DNA of 41,457 nt from an uncultured Saprospiraceae bacterium (GCA_905480595.1 CAJQQY010000095.1:1-41457), one strand, 5' to 3'; shown: positions 25,023 through 33,611, counted from the first letter of the stretch. Notes: generated by a model from the letters alone, not told the origin. Numbers and translations: made by a program.

Positions 25023-26257
25023 TATTTAGATTTTTTTTTCGTTTTACTTGTGATTATTCCGTCTGAAAGTTGGGTGGTAATTTCTGTTTCTTTTTTAGGG
25101 TCGAGGTCTTTGATGGACTTGATTATTTTTCCATCGACTGAAGTCAAACTAAAACCTCTTTTCAAAGTTTTTTCAGGATCTAAAACTTCAAAAATGGCTT
25201 CTAAATTTGATATTCTTTTTTCTTCTTTTTGAAAAAATGATTTGGCACTTAGCTGCATTTCATTTTCCAAGAGGGAAATTTCTTGTAACGTATTTTTTAG
25301 AAAAGTCTCTGTTTGCCATTGCAAAGTCTGTTCGATATTTTGTAAAACAAAAATTTGTTCTTGGATTTTTTCTTGAGCTAAAAAACTTAGCTCAGAACCC
25401 ATTTGCAATAATTTATTTTCAAAAAACAAATTATGATTGATGATAAAATCTGCCACCGCAGTTGGTGTTTTTAAACTTGAATGCGCTACTCGATCTAAAA
25501 TAGATTCATCAATATCATGGCCTATTCCTGTCAAAACTGGCAATGGAAAATCCGCCACGACTCTACTAATTTTTTCATTATCAAATGCCATCAAATCCAA
25601 CTTTGCTCCTCCACCCCGAATGATTACGACTGCATCGAATTTATCTTTTTGTTTTTTTATTCTTTTGAGTTGAAAAAGGATTTCCTCTTCTACATTTATA
25701 CCTTGCATTGCTGCTGCAAACATTTGACTATCAACTGTATATCCAAAAACGTTTTCTTCTAATTGCTTCAAATAATCTTGATACCCTGCTGCATTTTCGG
25801 AAGAGATAATAGCAATTTTTTGAAGTACAGCTGGCAAGGCAATTTCTGTGTTTTTCCCCAACAAACCTTCTTGTTCAAATGCCTCTAAAATAGCTTGTTT
25901 CCGAATCGCCAACTTTCCCAAAGTAAAACTTGCATCGATATCTTCCACATAATATTGCATACCATACACCTCATGAAACTCCACTTTTAATTTAAGCATT
26001 ACTTCCATTCCCTCCTTCAATATTTTGCGGATTCCTCGCCCATGCTCTCTTAATAATTTATTGTAAGATCGCATCCATAAAATTGCACTAGCTTTGGCCG
26101 TAATCGTTTCTTCCTTTTCAACCAACTCCATAAAATAATGGCCTCTTGACTCATTCAACTGAGCAATTTCACAGCGCACCCACAAGGCATCTTGGACATT
26201 CAAAGCCACTACCCTTCTTAGGTGTTCATTCAACTCATGTAAGGAATACGATTTCAT
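25022..26257 (-). CDS. xseA: Exodeoxyribonuclease VII large subunit
   Basis: A 411-residue catalytic subunit. It begins with the OB-fold nucleic-acid-binding domain (about 1-100: VQDALWVRCEIAQLNESRGHYFMELVE ... GMEVMLKLKVEFHEVYGMQYYVEDID), followed by the conserved catalytic core: IAIISSENAAGYQDYL, VVIIRGGGAKLDLMAFDNEKI and PVLTGIGHDIDESILDRVAHSSLKTPTAVADF. A coiled-coil-rich C-terminal part follows. Length close to normal. It is coupled to xseB. A near-consensus promoter ends only four bases before the ATG, so the mRNA is probably leaderless. Confidence 0.95.
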   Translation of the reverse strand: MKSYSLHELNEHLRRVVALNVQDALWVRCEIAQLNESRGHYFMELVEKEETITAKASAILWMRSYNKLLREHGRGIRKILKEGMEVMLKLKVEFHEVYGMQYYVEDIDASFTLGKLAIRKQAILEAFEQEGLLGKNTEIALPAVLQKIAIISSENAAGYQDYLKQLEENVFGYTVDSQMFAAAMQGINVEEEILFQLKRIKKQKDKFDAVVIIRGGGAKLDLMAFDNEKISRVVADFPLPVLTGIGHDIDESILDRVAHSSLKTPTAVADFIINHNLFFENKLLQMGSELSFLAQEKIQEQIFVLQNIEQTLQWQTETFLKNTLQEISLLENEMQLSAKSFFQKEEKRISNLEAIFEVLDPEKTLKRGFSLTSVDGKIIKSIKDLDPKKETEITTQLSDGIITSKTKKKSK

Positions 26258-26261
26258 ACCG

Positions 26262-26293
26262 CAAACTTAATAAACTGAAAAGTTTAATTCAAA
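26262..26293 (-). promoter_or_regulatory. Consensus promoter of xseAB (TTTG-N20-TAAGTTTG), leaderless start predicted
   Basis: On the minus strand TTTG (26293-26290) is followed by 20 bases and TAAGTTTG (26269-26262), an exact match to the Bacteroidota consensus. The ATG is at 26257, four bases after the -7 element, so transcription should begin at or next to the start codon. Confidence 0.7.
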
Positions 26294-26416
26294 GTAAAAC
26301 CCAACCATTTCACATCTTTAATTAGTCTTAAAAATTAGACCCTGTTAATTGTAAATATCTAAATAATGTTAAATGGATAAATAAAGTTGATTAAATAATT
26401 AAATTAGTGTCGACAA

Positions 26417-26424
26417 TAGATTTG
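26417..26424 (+). promoter_or_regulatory. Probable -7 element TAGATTTG of the four-barrel array
   Basis: Exact TAnnTTTG match 45 bases before the first ATG. The nearest TTG upstream (26387-26389) is 27 bases away, longer than usual. Confidence 0.4.
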
Positions 26425-26468
26425 AAATATCTTACTTTTATTTAAAACATAAAGCTGAAAATAAAATT

Positions 26469-27143
26469 ATGAAAAACCATATTCTCCTCTTAATCTTTTC
26501 CTTGACTTTTATTTTTTCTCAAAACCTACTAGCTCAAGATCACGATGGTGAAAACCATGGCGATCATGATCGTGAAAAATTTAGCGAAATCGGCATTAAT
26601 GCAACTTCATTCATCAATGAATTTATTAGTCTAAATAGTAATGATGCCTCAATTGGGGATTACATGATTTCGTACAAATATCATTTTGGAAGTAAAGCAC
26701 TCCGGTTGGGTATTGGAGGAAATTTTAGTCAAGCTGATGAAGATACTGATGGTAATGGAACTCGAACCACCAATAACAATAGCTTTGACATTCGACTGGG
26801 TTACGAATGGAATAAAAAAATTACTAAAAGATGGGGCTTTTACTCAGGGATGGATATCATAGGAGGTAGTGATTATAATTCTTCTGTCTCTGATAATTTT
26901 GAACGAGTAGAAACATCTACTAGGACTTCAGTTGTAGGTGGAGGTCCAATTCTAGGCATACAATTTTTCATCAACTCTCACATTAGTTTAATGACAGAAG
27001 GAAGTTTGTATTTCAAACATTCCATCATTAATACCAAAGAATCTTTTTCTCTCAATTCAGAATTTAACACGGATGAAACTAACAGTCGAAATGATTTGAA
27101 TTTTGGATTACCCACAGCTTTGTTTTTTATAGTTAGATTTTAA
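26469..27143 (+). CDS. Outer-membrane beta-barrel protein, array member 1
   Basis: 224 residues. Signal peptide MKNHILLLIFSLTFIFSQNLLAQ, then a His/Asp-rich stretch DHDGENHGDHDREK that could bind metal, then a small porin-like barrel: YKYHFGSKALRLGIGGNFSQ, WGFYSGMDIIGG, GGPILGIQFFINSHISLMTEGSLY, and the terminal ALFFIVRF with Phe at the C-terminus, as needed for BAM insertion. First of four tandem paralogues on the same strand; the following ATG is 10 bases past its stop. Related to small eight-to-ten-strand barrels; function not identifiable. Confidence 0.8.
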   Translation: MKNHILLLIFSLTFIFSQNLLAQDHDGENHGDHDREKFSEIGINATSFINEFISLNSNDASIGDYMISYKYHFGSKALRLGIGGNFSQADEDTDGNGTRTTNNNSFDIRLGYEWNKKITKRWGFYSGMDIIGGSDYNSSVSDNFERVETSTRTSVVGGGPILGIQFFINSHISLMTEGSLYFKHSIINTKESFSLNSEFNTDETNSRNDLNFGLPTALFFIVRF

Positions 27144-27153
27144 TTAAGCTAAA

Positions 27154-27810
27154 ATGAAAAAGATAACGAGCATAATAGTTTTGATTTTTCTTTCGGTGGT
27201 TTTGTGGGGACAAAGTAATGAGAAAACAAGCATCGATGAGACTATCAAATATCAAATAGGAACTGATCTAAGTTCTCTCTACAGAAATTTATTGAAACCA
27301 AATTCGAGTACCAACTCATTTTTAAATGCACCTTATGTTTTCATTTTTAAAGGCATGAAAAATAATCGTGCTTTTCGTTTTGGAATTGGAGCTGATATAA
27401 AAAGAGCAGTTTCCGATGAAAATCAACCTGATACCATTATTCAGAATTCAATTCGAGTGAGAATGGGATTTGAAAAGCAAAAAAAGGTTTCTAAAAGATG
27501 GCAAATTAATACAGGAATTGATTTAAAATTTTCCTCAACAAAAATGGATGATAGTAATAATAATACTTTCAATAGCGAAAGCCAAACTTATGGAATATCT
27601 CCACTTTTAGGTGTCCAATTTCAATTGACTCCTCATTTATTTTTGCAAACGGAGGCTTCATTCAATCTATATTATCAATATAATTATTTCGAATCTAATT
27701 TTGATATAACTTTCCCCAATCCATTTCCATCATCTTTGGGAAGGGATATTAAAACTTTTGGAGGGAACATAACTATTCCAAATGCATTGCTTTTAGTTGT
27801 TGAATTTTAA
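27154..27810 (+). CDS. Outer-membrane beta-barrel protein, array member 2
   Basis: 218 residues with signal peptide MKKITSIIVLIFLSVVLWGQ. Same barrel plan as its neighbours: RAFRFGIGADIKRAV, RWQINTGIDLKFSS, GISPLLGVQFQLTPHLFLQTEASFNLYYQYNYF and terminal ALLLVVEF. The start follows member 1 by 10 bases; the next ATG is 3 bases after its stop. Divergence between members is high, suggesting old duplications. Confidence 0.78.
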   Translation: MKKITSIIVLIFLSVVLWGQSNEKTSIDETIKYQIGTDLSSLYRNLLKPNSSTNSFLNAPYVFIFKGMKNNRAFRFGIGADIKRAVSDENQPDTIIQNSIRVRMGFEKQKKVSKRWQINTGIDLKFSSTKMDDSNNNTFNSESQTYGISPLLGVQFQLTPHLFLQTEASFNLYYQYNYFESNFDITFPNPFPSSLGRDIKTFGGNITIPNALLLVVEF

Positions 27811-27813
27811 ATC

Positions 27814-28533
27814 ATGAAATACATATTCATCATAATATCGTTATCTATTGGTTTTTGTAACATTGCTTTTACGCAAAATGAAAATGGTATTCTCAGAAAC
27901 GAATGGAGTGTAAATATTAATTTTTTCGTCAATGATCTCATTTTTTCAAAAAGCAGCAATGAAAATGAAAATATCATAAACTATCAAGCTCCTGTGGAAT
28001 CCATTGTTGCTTACAGACGATATTTAAATGAAAAATTTGTCTGGCAAGTTGGAGTTAATTTTTATTCTTTAAAGGATGAAGAGGATTTTGTCCTAGGATT
28101 GGGAGGAAACCAAAGTCAATATAAAAAAGGATATTATCTGCGAACTGGTTTTCAAAAATATAATCACTTATCAACTAAAGTGAAATTTTATTTTGGAACA
28201 GATTTAATACTTTCATTTCAAAAATATAAAGCCATTATTGATTTTGAAGATGTCCCAACTTTCTTTGAGGGAAATTATTCTCACATCAATCGAGAAAAAG
28301 AAATTGGTTTAGTTCCTCATTTAGGATTTCGTTGGAATTTAAATTCTAGGATTTCATTTTCAACCGAAACAAGTTTGATTGCATCCTATGAGTTTTTTGA
28401 TATTGATTTAGATAATCCATTTTCATCAGAGCCAATTTTAATTGGGAACTCTAATTCACCAACAAAAGATTCGGAAAAACTTACTTTAAGATTCCAGCAA
28501 CCTATTGTTCTATTTTTTAACCTAAGGTTTTGA
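27814..28533 (+). CDS. Outer-membrane beta-barrel protein, array member 3
   Basis: 239 residues. Signal peptide MKYIFIIISLSIGFCNIAFTQ. Matching barrel segments: AYRRYLNEKFVWQVGVNFYS, VKFYFGTDLILSF, GLVPHLGFRWNLNSRISFST and terminal IVLFFNLRF. Begins 3 bases after member 2 stops; 7 bases separate it from member 4. Same paralogous plan as members 1, 2 and 4. Confidence 0.78.
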   Translation: MKYIFIIISLSIGFCNIAFTQNENGILRNEWSVNINFFVNDLIFSKSSNENENIINYQAPVESIVAYRRYLNEKFVWQVGVNFYSLKDEEDFVLGLGGNQSQYKKGYYLRTGFQKYNHLSTKVKFYFGTDLILSFQKYKAIIDFEDVPTFFEGNYSHINREKEIGLVPHLGFRWNLNSRISFSTETSLIASYEFFDIDLDNPFSSEPILIGNSNSPTKDSEKLTLRFQQPIVLFFNLRF

Positions 28534-28540
28534 AAATAAT

Positions 28541-29242
28541 ATGACTAATTTTTTTCAAATAATATTGTTGATGGTTTTGAGTACAACCATGTATTCTCAA
28601 GAACCAACATCTAATCTCAAAAATGATATTGGGATCAATGTGAATGCAATTTTGAATAAGGTTATTTTTAAAAAAGTCAATGATGAAATAACTAATCCTT
28701 TTCCAGATCAACTATCTGTGTTGACTTATCGGCATTTTGTTTCTCCAAAGGTTGCGGTAAGATTAGGATTAGGTTTTGATCAATTTTCAAGAAATGATAC
28801 TGTTGCTTCACCTTTTTCAAATCAATTGATTGAAGAAGATAAGTTTCGATTTTATGCGGTTCATTTTGGTATTCAAAAAAATGTTATTGATGCTAAAAAA
28901 GTAAAATTGAGCTTAGGTTGGGATTGGTTCTTTAGAGGAGAACTTCAAGATATAACTAGAAATGATTTTTTCTTTACCGGAGGCATCGACTTAGAGGAAA
29001 CTATATTTACTAGCATTTACAAAGAAAATATTGTAGGTTTTGGAATTCCAATGGGAGTTCAATATTTTATTAATGATTATATTCTAATCTCTACGGAATT
29101 CAGTTTGGAAATCTTTAATAAATTCTCCAAACAGAAAGCAGAATTTAATGGGAATAGAGAGGATGAGTATCGCAAAAATCCTAATGAGGTAAATGTAAAA
29201 TTGCGACCACCGCTTGCATTGTTCATTCATTATCGTTTTTAA
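28541..29242 (+). CDS. Outer-membrane beta-barrel protein, array member 4
   Basis: 233 residues; signal peptide region MTNFFQIILLMVLSTTMYSQ. Barrel segments: YRHFVSPKVAVRLGLGFDQF, VKLSLGWDWFF, FGIPMGVQYFINDYILISTEFSLEIFNKF and terminal ALFIHYRF. Last of the array; 123 bases separate it from the cytochrome c peroxidase gene, which has its own promoter-like sequence. The four proteins probably form a transcription unit. Confidence 0.78.
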   Translation: MTNFFQIILLMVLSTTMYSQEPTSNLKNDIGINVNAILNKVIFKKVNDEITNPFPDQLSVLTYRHFVSPKVAVRLGLGFDQFSRNDTVASPFSNQLIEEDKFRFYAVHFGIQKNVIDAKKVKLSLGWDWFFRGELQDITRNDFFFTGGIDLEETIFTSIYKENIVGFGIPMGVQYFINDYILISTEFSLEIFNKFSKQKAEFNGNREDEYRKNPNEVNVKLRPPLALFIHYRF

Positions 29243-29298
29243 AATAATTCTAACCGTCTAACGATGAAGTATAAATTACGTTAAAAGCTAATCAATGC

Positions 29299-29328
29299 TT
29301 TGTTTTTGATAGAATTATCATAATATTG
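29299..29328 (+). promoter_or_regulatory. Promoter of the cytochrome c peroxidase gene (TTTG-N18-TAATATTG)
   Basis: TTTG (29299-29302), 18 bases, TAATATTG (29321-29328), one base off TAnnTTTG. The spacer contains a short inverted repeat TGATA-GAAT-TATCA (29307-29320). Confidence 0.5.
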
Positions 29329-29365
29329 TAAAAACTTATTTTTCACTCACTAAAACTTTTCAGCT

Positions 29366-30448
29366 ATGAAAAAAATTGTTTTCTTCCTCTTGATCTTTGG
29401 CGTTTCAGGAGCTCTATTTACTAGTTGCCAAAAAAATGGCAGCGAAGGTGAATATCAAGCACCTGAATTAGATCTTCCAACTACAGAATTTAATTATTCT
29501 GATACTGACTTCCCTGATCATTTCGATGGAATTGCTTCCTTTGACAATGAACCTACTGACAACCAAATCACAGATGCAGGTGCTACTCTAGGTAGAGTTT
29601 TATTTTATGACACTAAATTATCTTTGAATAATACCGTTTCTTGTGGAACTTGTCATATTCAATCTAAAGCATTTAGTGATGGCAAAAAATTTAGTCCTGG
29701 TTTTGAAGGAAATTTATCCACTCGAAATACTTTATCACTTGTCAATCCAAGATTTGCAGCTACGTTGACTTGGACTGGTCAAAATATTTCTTTAGAGGAA
29801 CAAGTTTTACAACCTATTGGAAACCATTTAGAAATGGGGTTAGAAAACTTAGATCACTTATCTACTAAAATTTCAAAAGTAGACTACTACCCTGCTCTTT
29901 TCGAAAAAGCATTTGGTTCTACAGAAGTTACTCACGAAAAAATCTCTCGAGCATTAGCTCAATTTTTACGTTCGATGAAATGTTCTCAATCTAAATTTGA
30001 CCAAGGATACAACAACGAATTTGCTAATTTTACCGCTATGGAGAAAATGGGTAAAGACCTTTTTGAATCAGCTGATAATGGTTGTGATAACTGCCATAGA
30101 AATGTGAATTTCTATTATGGAAGCGAAGCAAATATTGGCTTAACTATGGATTATGCTGACGAAGGAGCTGGAAACGGAAGATTCCGAATTCCTTCTTTGA
30201 GAAATGTTGCCTTAACTGGTCCATTCATGCATAATGGACAATTTGAAACTTTGGAAGAAGTTATTGATCATTATAATGATGGCGTTCAACCTCATCCAAG
30301 TTTGGATTGGAGATTGACAAATGGAAATGGAGAACCTAAGAAATTAGATTTGACAGATACTGAAAAACAAGCGTTGGTTGCTTACCTTAAAACATTGACT
30401 GATGAAGAATTCATCACTAATAAAAAATGGAGTGACCCATTTAAATAA
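29366..30448 (+). CDS. Di-heme cytochrome c peroxidase lipoprotein (CcpA/MauG family)
   Basis: A 360-residue exported c-type cytochrome. The signal ends in FTSC (Cys21 lipobox), so it is a lipoprotein facing the periplasm or outer surface. Two heme motifs CGTCH (93-97) and CDNCH (240-244) are spaced 147 residues apart, the layout of bacterial di-heme peroxidases. Between them are GRVLFYDTKLS, LVNPRFAATLTWTGQN and EQVLQPIGNHLEMG; after the second comes RIPSLRNVALTGPFMHNGQF, which places Met and His near the heme as in MauG/CcpA. It reduces H2O2 or oxidises other substrates; the physiological electron donor is not known. It has a strong terminator. Confidence 0.93.
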   Translation: MKKIVFFLLIFGVSGALFTSCQKNGSEGEYQAPELDLPTTEFNYSDTDFPDHFDGIASFDNEPTDNQITDAGATLGRVLFYDTKLSLNNTVSCGTCHIQSKAFSDGKKFSPGFEGNLSTRNTLSLVNPRFAATLTWTGQNISLEEQVLQPIGNHLEMGLENLDHLSTKISKVDYYPALFEKAFGSTEVTHEKISRALAQFLRSMKCSQSKFDQGYNNEFANFTAMEKMGKDLFESADNGCDNCHRNVNFYYGSEANIGLTMDYADEGAGNGRFRIPSLRNVALTGPFMHNGQFETLEEVIDHYNDGVQPHPSLDWRLTNGNGEPKKLDLTDTEKQALVAYLKTLTDEEFITNKKWSDPFK

Positions 30449-30458
30449 TAGATGATTT

Positions 30459-30493
30459 TTAACGGTTAAATGTGAATGACTAGCGGTTAATTT
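30459..30493. repeat. Heptad tandem repeat, locus d
   Basis: In-phase heptads TTAACGG, TTAAATG, TGAATGA, CTAGCGG, TTAATTT. Read on the minus strand they resemble locus c and locus e (ATTCA, TTAACCG). It lies just after the peroxidase stop codon and before its terminator. Confidence 0.55.
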
Positions 30494-30505
30494 TCCTAAC
30501 TTAAA

Positions 30506-30542
30506 AAAAACTCGTTTCATGTAAAATGGAACGAGTTTTTTT
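30506..30542 (+). terminator. Intrinsic terminator of the cytochrome c peroxidase gene
   Basis: AAAAACTCGTTTCAT pairs with ATGGAACGAGTTTTT (one G-U) around a 5-base loop, with a T-rich tail. Confidence 0.9.
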
Positions 30543-30584
30543 GTTTCTGTAATTGATTTTCAGTCAAATATTTTCAACTTAGTG

Positions 30585-30626
30585 AACAAAAAAACCAGCG
30601 ACTAGCTCGAAGCAAGTCGCTGGTTT
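30585..30626 (-). terminator. Intrinsic terminator of sucC
   Basis: On the minus strand AAACCAGCGACT and AGTCGCTGGTTT form a perfect 12-base stem around an 11-base loop and are followed by TTTT. Minus-strand gene sucC ends at 30671. Confidence 0.9.
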
Positions 30627-30637
30627 AAGTGAGAAAA

Positions 30638-30672
30638 ATTAACAGTTAATCGTTAATCATTCACCGTTATTT
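30638..30672. repeat. Heptad tandem repeat, locus e
   Basis: In-phase heptads ATTAACA, GTTAATC, GTTAATC, ATTCACC, GTTATTT. It abuts the stop codon of sucC (30671-30673). Locus d and locus e flank the two terminators of the convergent pair in roughly inverted orientation. Confidence 0.65.
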
Positions 30673-31873
30673 ATGATATTACTTTTTTCACCAAGTCAGC
30701 AGCTTCTTGCAAAAGAATTGCAGAGTGAACTTCCAAACCTGACTCATCAATAATCGTTTTAGCAATATCAGCATTTGTTCCTTGTAATCTAACAATGATT
30801 GGAACATTGATATTACCCATATTTTTGTAGGCATCAACTACCCCTTGAGCAACTCGATCACATCGAACAATACCTCCAAAAATATTAATCAAAATTGCTT
30901 TTACTTTTGGATCTTTTAGAATAATTCTAAAAGCTTGCTCTACTCTTTCCGCATCAGCAGTTCCTCCTACATCAAGGAAGTTAGCAGGTTCTCCACCTGA
31001 CAATTTGATGATATCCATAGTTGCCATTGCCAATCCAGCTCCATTTACCATACAGCCTACGTTTCCGTCCAAATTAACGTAATTTAAACCAAAACTCTTA
31101 GCTTCTACTTCCGTTGGATCTTCCTCGTCAGTATCTCTTAATTCAGCTAAATCTTTATGTCTATATAATGCACTATCATCCAAAGCAACTTTACAATCAA
31201 CTGCTACGATTCGGTCATCAGCAGTTTTGATCGCAGGATTAATTTCAAACATTGAAGAGTCAGATCCTAAAAATGCTTTGTATAAATTCGAGATGAATTT
31301 AGTCATGTTTTTAAATGCTAAACCACTCAAACCTAAGTTAAAAGCAACTTTTCTCAATTGATATCCTTGCAATCCTATAGTAGGATGAATGAATTCTTTA
31401 TGAACTAATTGTGGTGTTTCTTCAGCAACAGTTTCGATATCCATTCCACCTTCAGTCGAATAAATGATAACATTTCTTCGAGAACCTCTATCAAACAAAA
31501 TTGAAATATAAAATTCTTTACATTCATCGAAGTTTGGTCGGTAAGCATCTTCTGCTATCAACACTTTACGAACTAATTTTCCTTCACCGTCCAATCCACC
31601 TGGCGTTTGAGGCGTCTTTAACATCATTCCTAAAATGCTTTCAGCTGTTTCTTTTGCATCGTCTTCGCTTTTAACCACTTTTACACCTCCACCTTTTCCA
31701 CGTCCACCTGCGTGAATTTGAGCTTTCACTACGGCGAATCTAGTTCCAGTTTCTTCTGCTATTTTGTTGTAGGCAGCAACTGCAGCATCAACAGATTCAG
31801 CAACGATTCCGTCTTGGATTTCGATACCGTAACTTTTCAATAAATTTTTTCCTTGATATTCATGTAAATTCAT
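30671..31873 (-). CDS. sucC: Succinate-CoA ligase (ADP/GDP-forming), beta subunit
   Basis: A 400-residue ATP-grasp subunit of the TCA-cycle enzyme that converts succinyl-CoA to succinate with ATP or GTP formation. Hallmarks: [19 protein letters not shown] at the start, [18 protein letters not shown] for nucleotide binding, FEINPAI and VDCKVALDD for metal/ATP contacts, [22 protein letters not shown] and ANFLDVGG then [13 protein letters not shown] near the C-terminus. Normal length. The alpha subunit gene sucD is not adjacent, so the two are separated here or beyond view. A TACTTTTG -7 element lies upstream. Confidence 0.97.
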   Translation of the reverse strand: MNLHEYQGKNLLKSYGIEIQDGIVAESVDAAVAAYNKIAEETGTRFAVVKAQIHAGGRGKGGGVKVVKSEDDAKETAESILGMMLKTPQTPGGLDGEGKLVRKVLIAEDAYRPNFDECKEFYISILFDRGSRRNVIIYSTEGGMDIETVAEETPQLVHKEFIHPTIGLQGYQLRKVAFNLGLSGLAFKNMTKFISNLYKAFLGSDSSMFEINPAIKTADDRIVAVDCKVALDDSALYRHKDLAELRDTDEEDPTEVEAKSFGLNYVNLDGNVGCMVNGAGLAMATMDIIKLSGGEPANFLDVGGTADAERVEQAFRIILKDPKVKAILINIFGGIVRCDRVAQGVVDAYKNMGNINVPIIVRLQGTNADIAKTIIDESGLEVHSAILLQEAADLVKKVIS

Positions 31874-31922
31874 ATGAGAACTTTTTCGATGTTAAAATGA
31901 TACTAGATAATTTTTGAAGGTG

Positions 31923-31930
31923 CAAAAGTA
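31923..31930 (-). promoter_or_regulatory. -7 element TACTTTTG of sucC
   Basis: Exact TAnnTTTG match on the minus strand, about 50 bases before the ATG. The same octamer TACTTTTG serves mdh. No clear -33 element. Confidence 0.5.
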
Positions 31931-31989
31931 ATGGAAATTAGCCTGAAAATGAAAATTGAAATAGAAAACTTCAGGAAGTTTTTTCCACA

Positions 31990-32035
31990 AAAAAAGCGAC
32001 TGATTTTTTTACAAAATCAATCGCTTTTCTTTTTG
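31990..32035 (-). terminator. Intrinsic terminator of the M43-like protease gene
   Basis: AAAAGCGA and TGATTTT (31992-32007) pair with AAAATCA and TCGCTTTT (32013-32028), one mismatch between the two stems; T-rich on both strands. Confidence 0.82.
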
Positions 32036-32051
32036 ACGTAGAATCAAAAGA

Positions 32052-33563
32052 TTATCGAGTCACAACAACTTTTTCAGTTAAAACGCCATTTTCTGATTCG
32101 ATAGAAATGATATACATTCCTTCACTCAAATCGCTAACTGACAATTCATGGTTAGTTGTTCCAAGATTAAAAGTAGTATTCACTTCTTTTAATTTTTGAC
32201 CAGACAAATTATAAACATTAATTAAAGCATCAAATGCTTCGTTAGTTTCAATGTTGATATTTAAAAGTTCTCCGGAAGTAATTGGATTTGGAGAAATAGT
32301 GTGATTTAAAATTTCTTTGATATCCTGAGTTCCAGTAACTGTTCCTGTTTTGAAGCTAGTTGAAAGCACTTCTCCACACACATTTCCTTCCTTAATTGCT
32401 TTCACTCTCCAATAGTATGTCTTATTTGGATCAAACACATCCTCAAACTCTATATAAGTTCCACCACTCACAAATTTAACAGACGGATTAAAAGAAAAAG
32501 TAGGTGTTCTATCTACTTCTACAACGTAAGAAGTAGCTCCTCCGACTGGTTCCCAATCAAATCCAACCACATTGTATAAAGGGGTTTCTTCTCCATTAAT
32601 AGGAGAATTTTGAGTTGGGGAATCTGTAAATGCAGTAATATCTGGATCTAAAGTAGTGTGTAATGAAGTTCTTGCATTTAAATCAGCAGAAATTGCAGCT
32701 TTTTGTTCAGGAGTAAATTCTGAAGCACATCCTATAAAGTAAGCCATAAAGTTATTTTCTTGAACACCAGGTGCTAAAAGTTCACCATTAGGATCTTCGC
32801 AATTTCCATTGTAGTTACAATTTGGCCATCCAAAACCTAATCCATAATTAGGTTTGGTATCACAAAATCCATCAGCTGCGATTTCGCAGTTACTTCCATC
32901 CATTTTTTCAGTTAGGATTCCAGCAGGAGAACTAATTGGTGCTGGGTTTCCATGAATAGCTTCTTCCCAATACTGACCATCCCATCCAAAAAATGGATGA
33001 GCAAGAGTGAAAAAGTGTCCTAACTCATGAGTTAAAGTTTCTACTGCAGCTGCACTAACTTGACTTCTTTTTAAAACTAACCAATCAAACTGTGGTGAAT
33101 AAAATCCTAAAGTGCTGCCAGGAGTACTGTTGGGAATATCTTTTACAATATAAATATTAATAGCACTAAACACTTTAGCCCCTACCATTATTGCTGGAGC
33201 AGTAGAGTGATTTGGATCAGCATTTACAGAAGAATTTTGTATAAAATTAAGACCATCTTTCATAAAAAATTGAATATCCTGATCAAGATAATCTTCATTT
33301 AATGCACATAGCATATCAAATACCTTCATCACATCCACTCTATTTCCTCCATCATTATCTTCCAAAAGGTGAAACTGAATAGGTACCCACATCACTCCTG
33401 TTCTAACTTGAGCAGAAAGAGCTGCATTAGCTCGATTTTGCATCATTCTTTCTTTGATGATAATTTGGTCTTCTATACTCGTTCCACAAAATCCATTTTG
33501 CGCAGCAACGTCAATTGTAAACAATGCAGAAATCGTTAAGAAAACAAATAAAATCTTTTTCAT
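32052..33563 (-). CDS. Secreted M43-like zinc metalloprotease with T9SS type A tail
   Basis: A 503-residue protein with signal peptide MKKILFVFLTISALFTIDVAAQ. The metalloprotease domain carries HELGHFFTLAH (H179-H189); HExxHxxGxxH has its Gly replaced by Thr186, while the three His are kept. FMAYFIGCASEFT follows with a Met as the expected Met-turn. A fibronectin-type region (about 320-400: NVVGFDWEPVGGATSYVVEVDR, then YYWRVKAI) links to a C-terminal sorting domain (ISPNPITSGELLNIN ... LSEGMYIISIESENGVLTEKVVV), the standard type A signal for T9SS export and cleavage. Reaction: proteolysis outside the cell or on its surface; target unknown. Confidence 0.88.
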   Translation of the reverse strand: MKKILFVFLTISALFTIDVAAQNGFCGTSIEDQIIIKERMMQNRANAALSAQVRTGVMWVPIQFHLLEDNDGGNRVDVMKVFDMLCALNEDYLDQDIQFFMKDGLNFIQNSSVNADPNHSTAPAIMVGAKVFSAINIYIVKDIPNSTPGSTLGFYSPQFDWLVLKRSQVSAAAVETLTHELGHFFTLAHPFFGWDGQYWEEAIHGNPAPISSPAGILTEKMDGSNCEIAADGFCDTKPNYGLGFGWPNCNYNGNCEDPNGELLAPGVQENNFMAYFIGCASEFTPEQKAAISADLNARTSLHTTLDPDITAFTDSPTQNSPINGEETPLYNVVGFDWEPVGGATSYVVEVDRTPTFSFNPSVKFVSGGTYIEFEDVFDPNKTYYWRVKAIKEGNVCGEVLSTSFKTGTVTGTQDIKEILNHTISPNPITSGELLNINIETNEAFDALINVYNLSGQKLKEVNTTFNLGTTNHELSVSDLSEGMYIISIESENGVLTEKVVVTR

Positions 33564-33611
33564 ATTTATTTAGTTATAAAATTTTTAAATTGAAATTATT
33601 ATTAGATAGGA

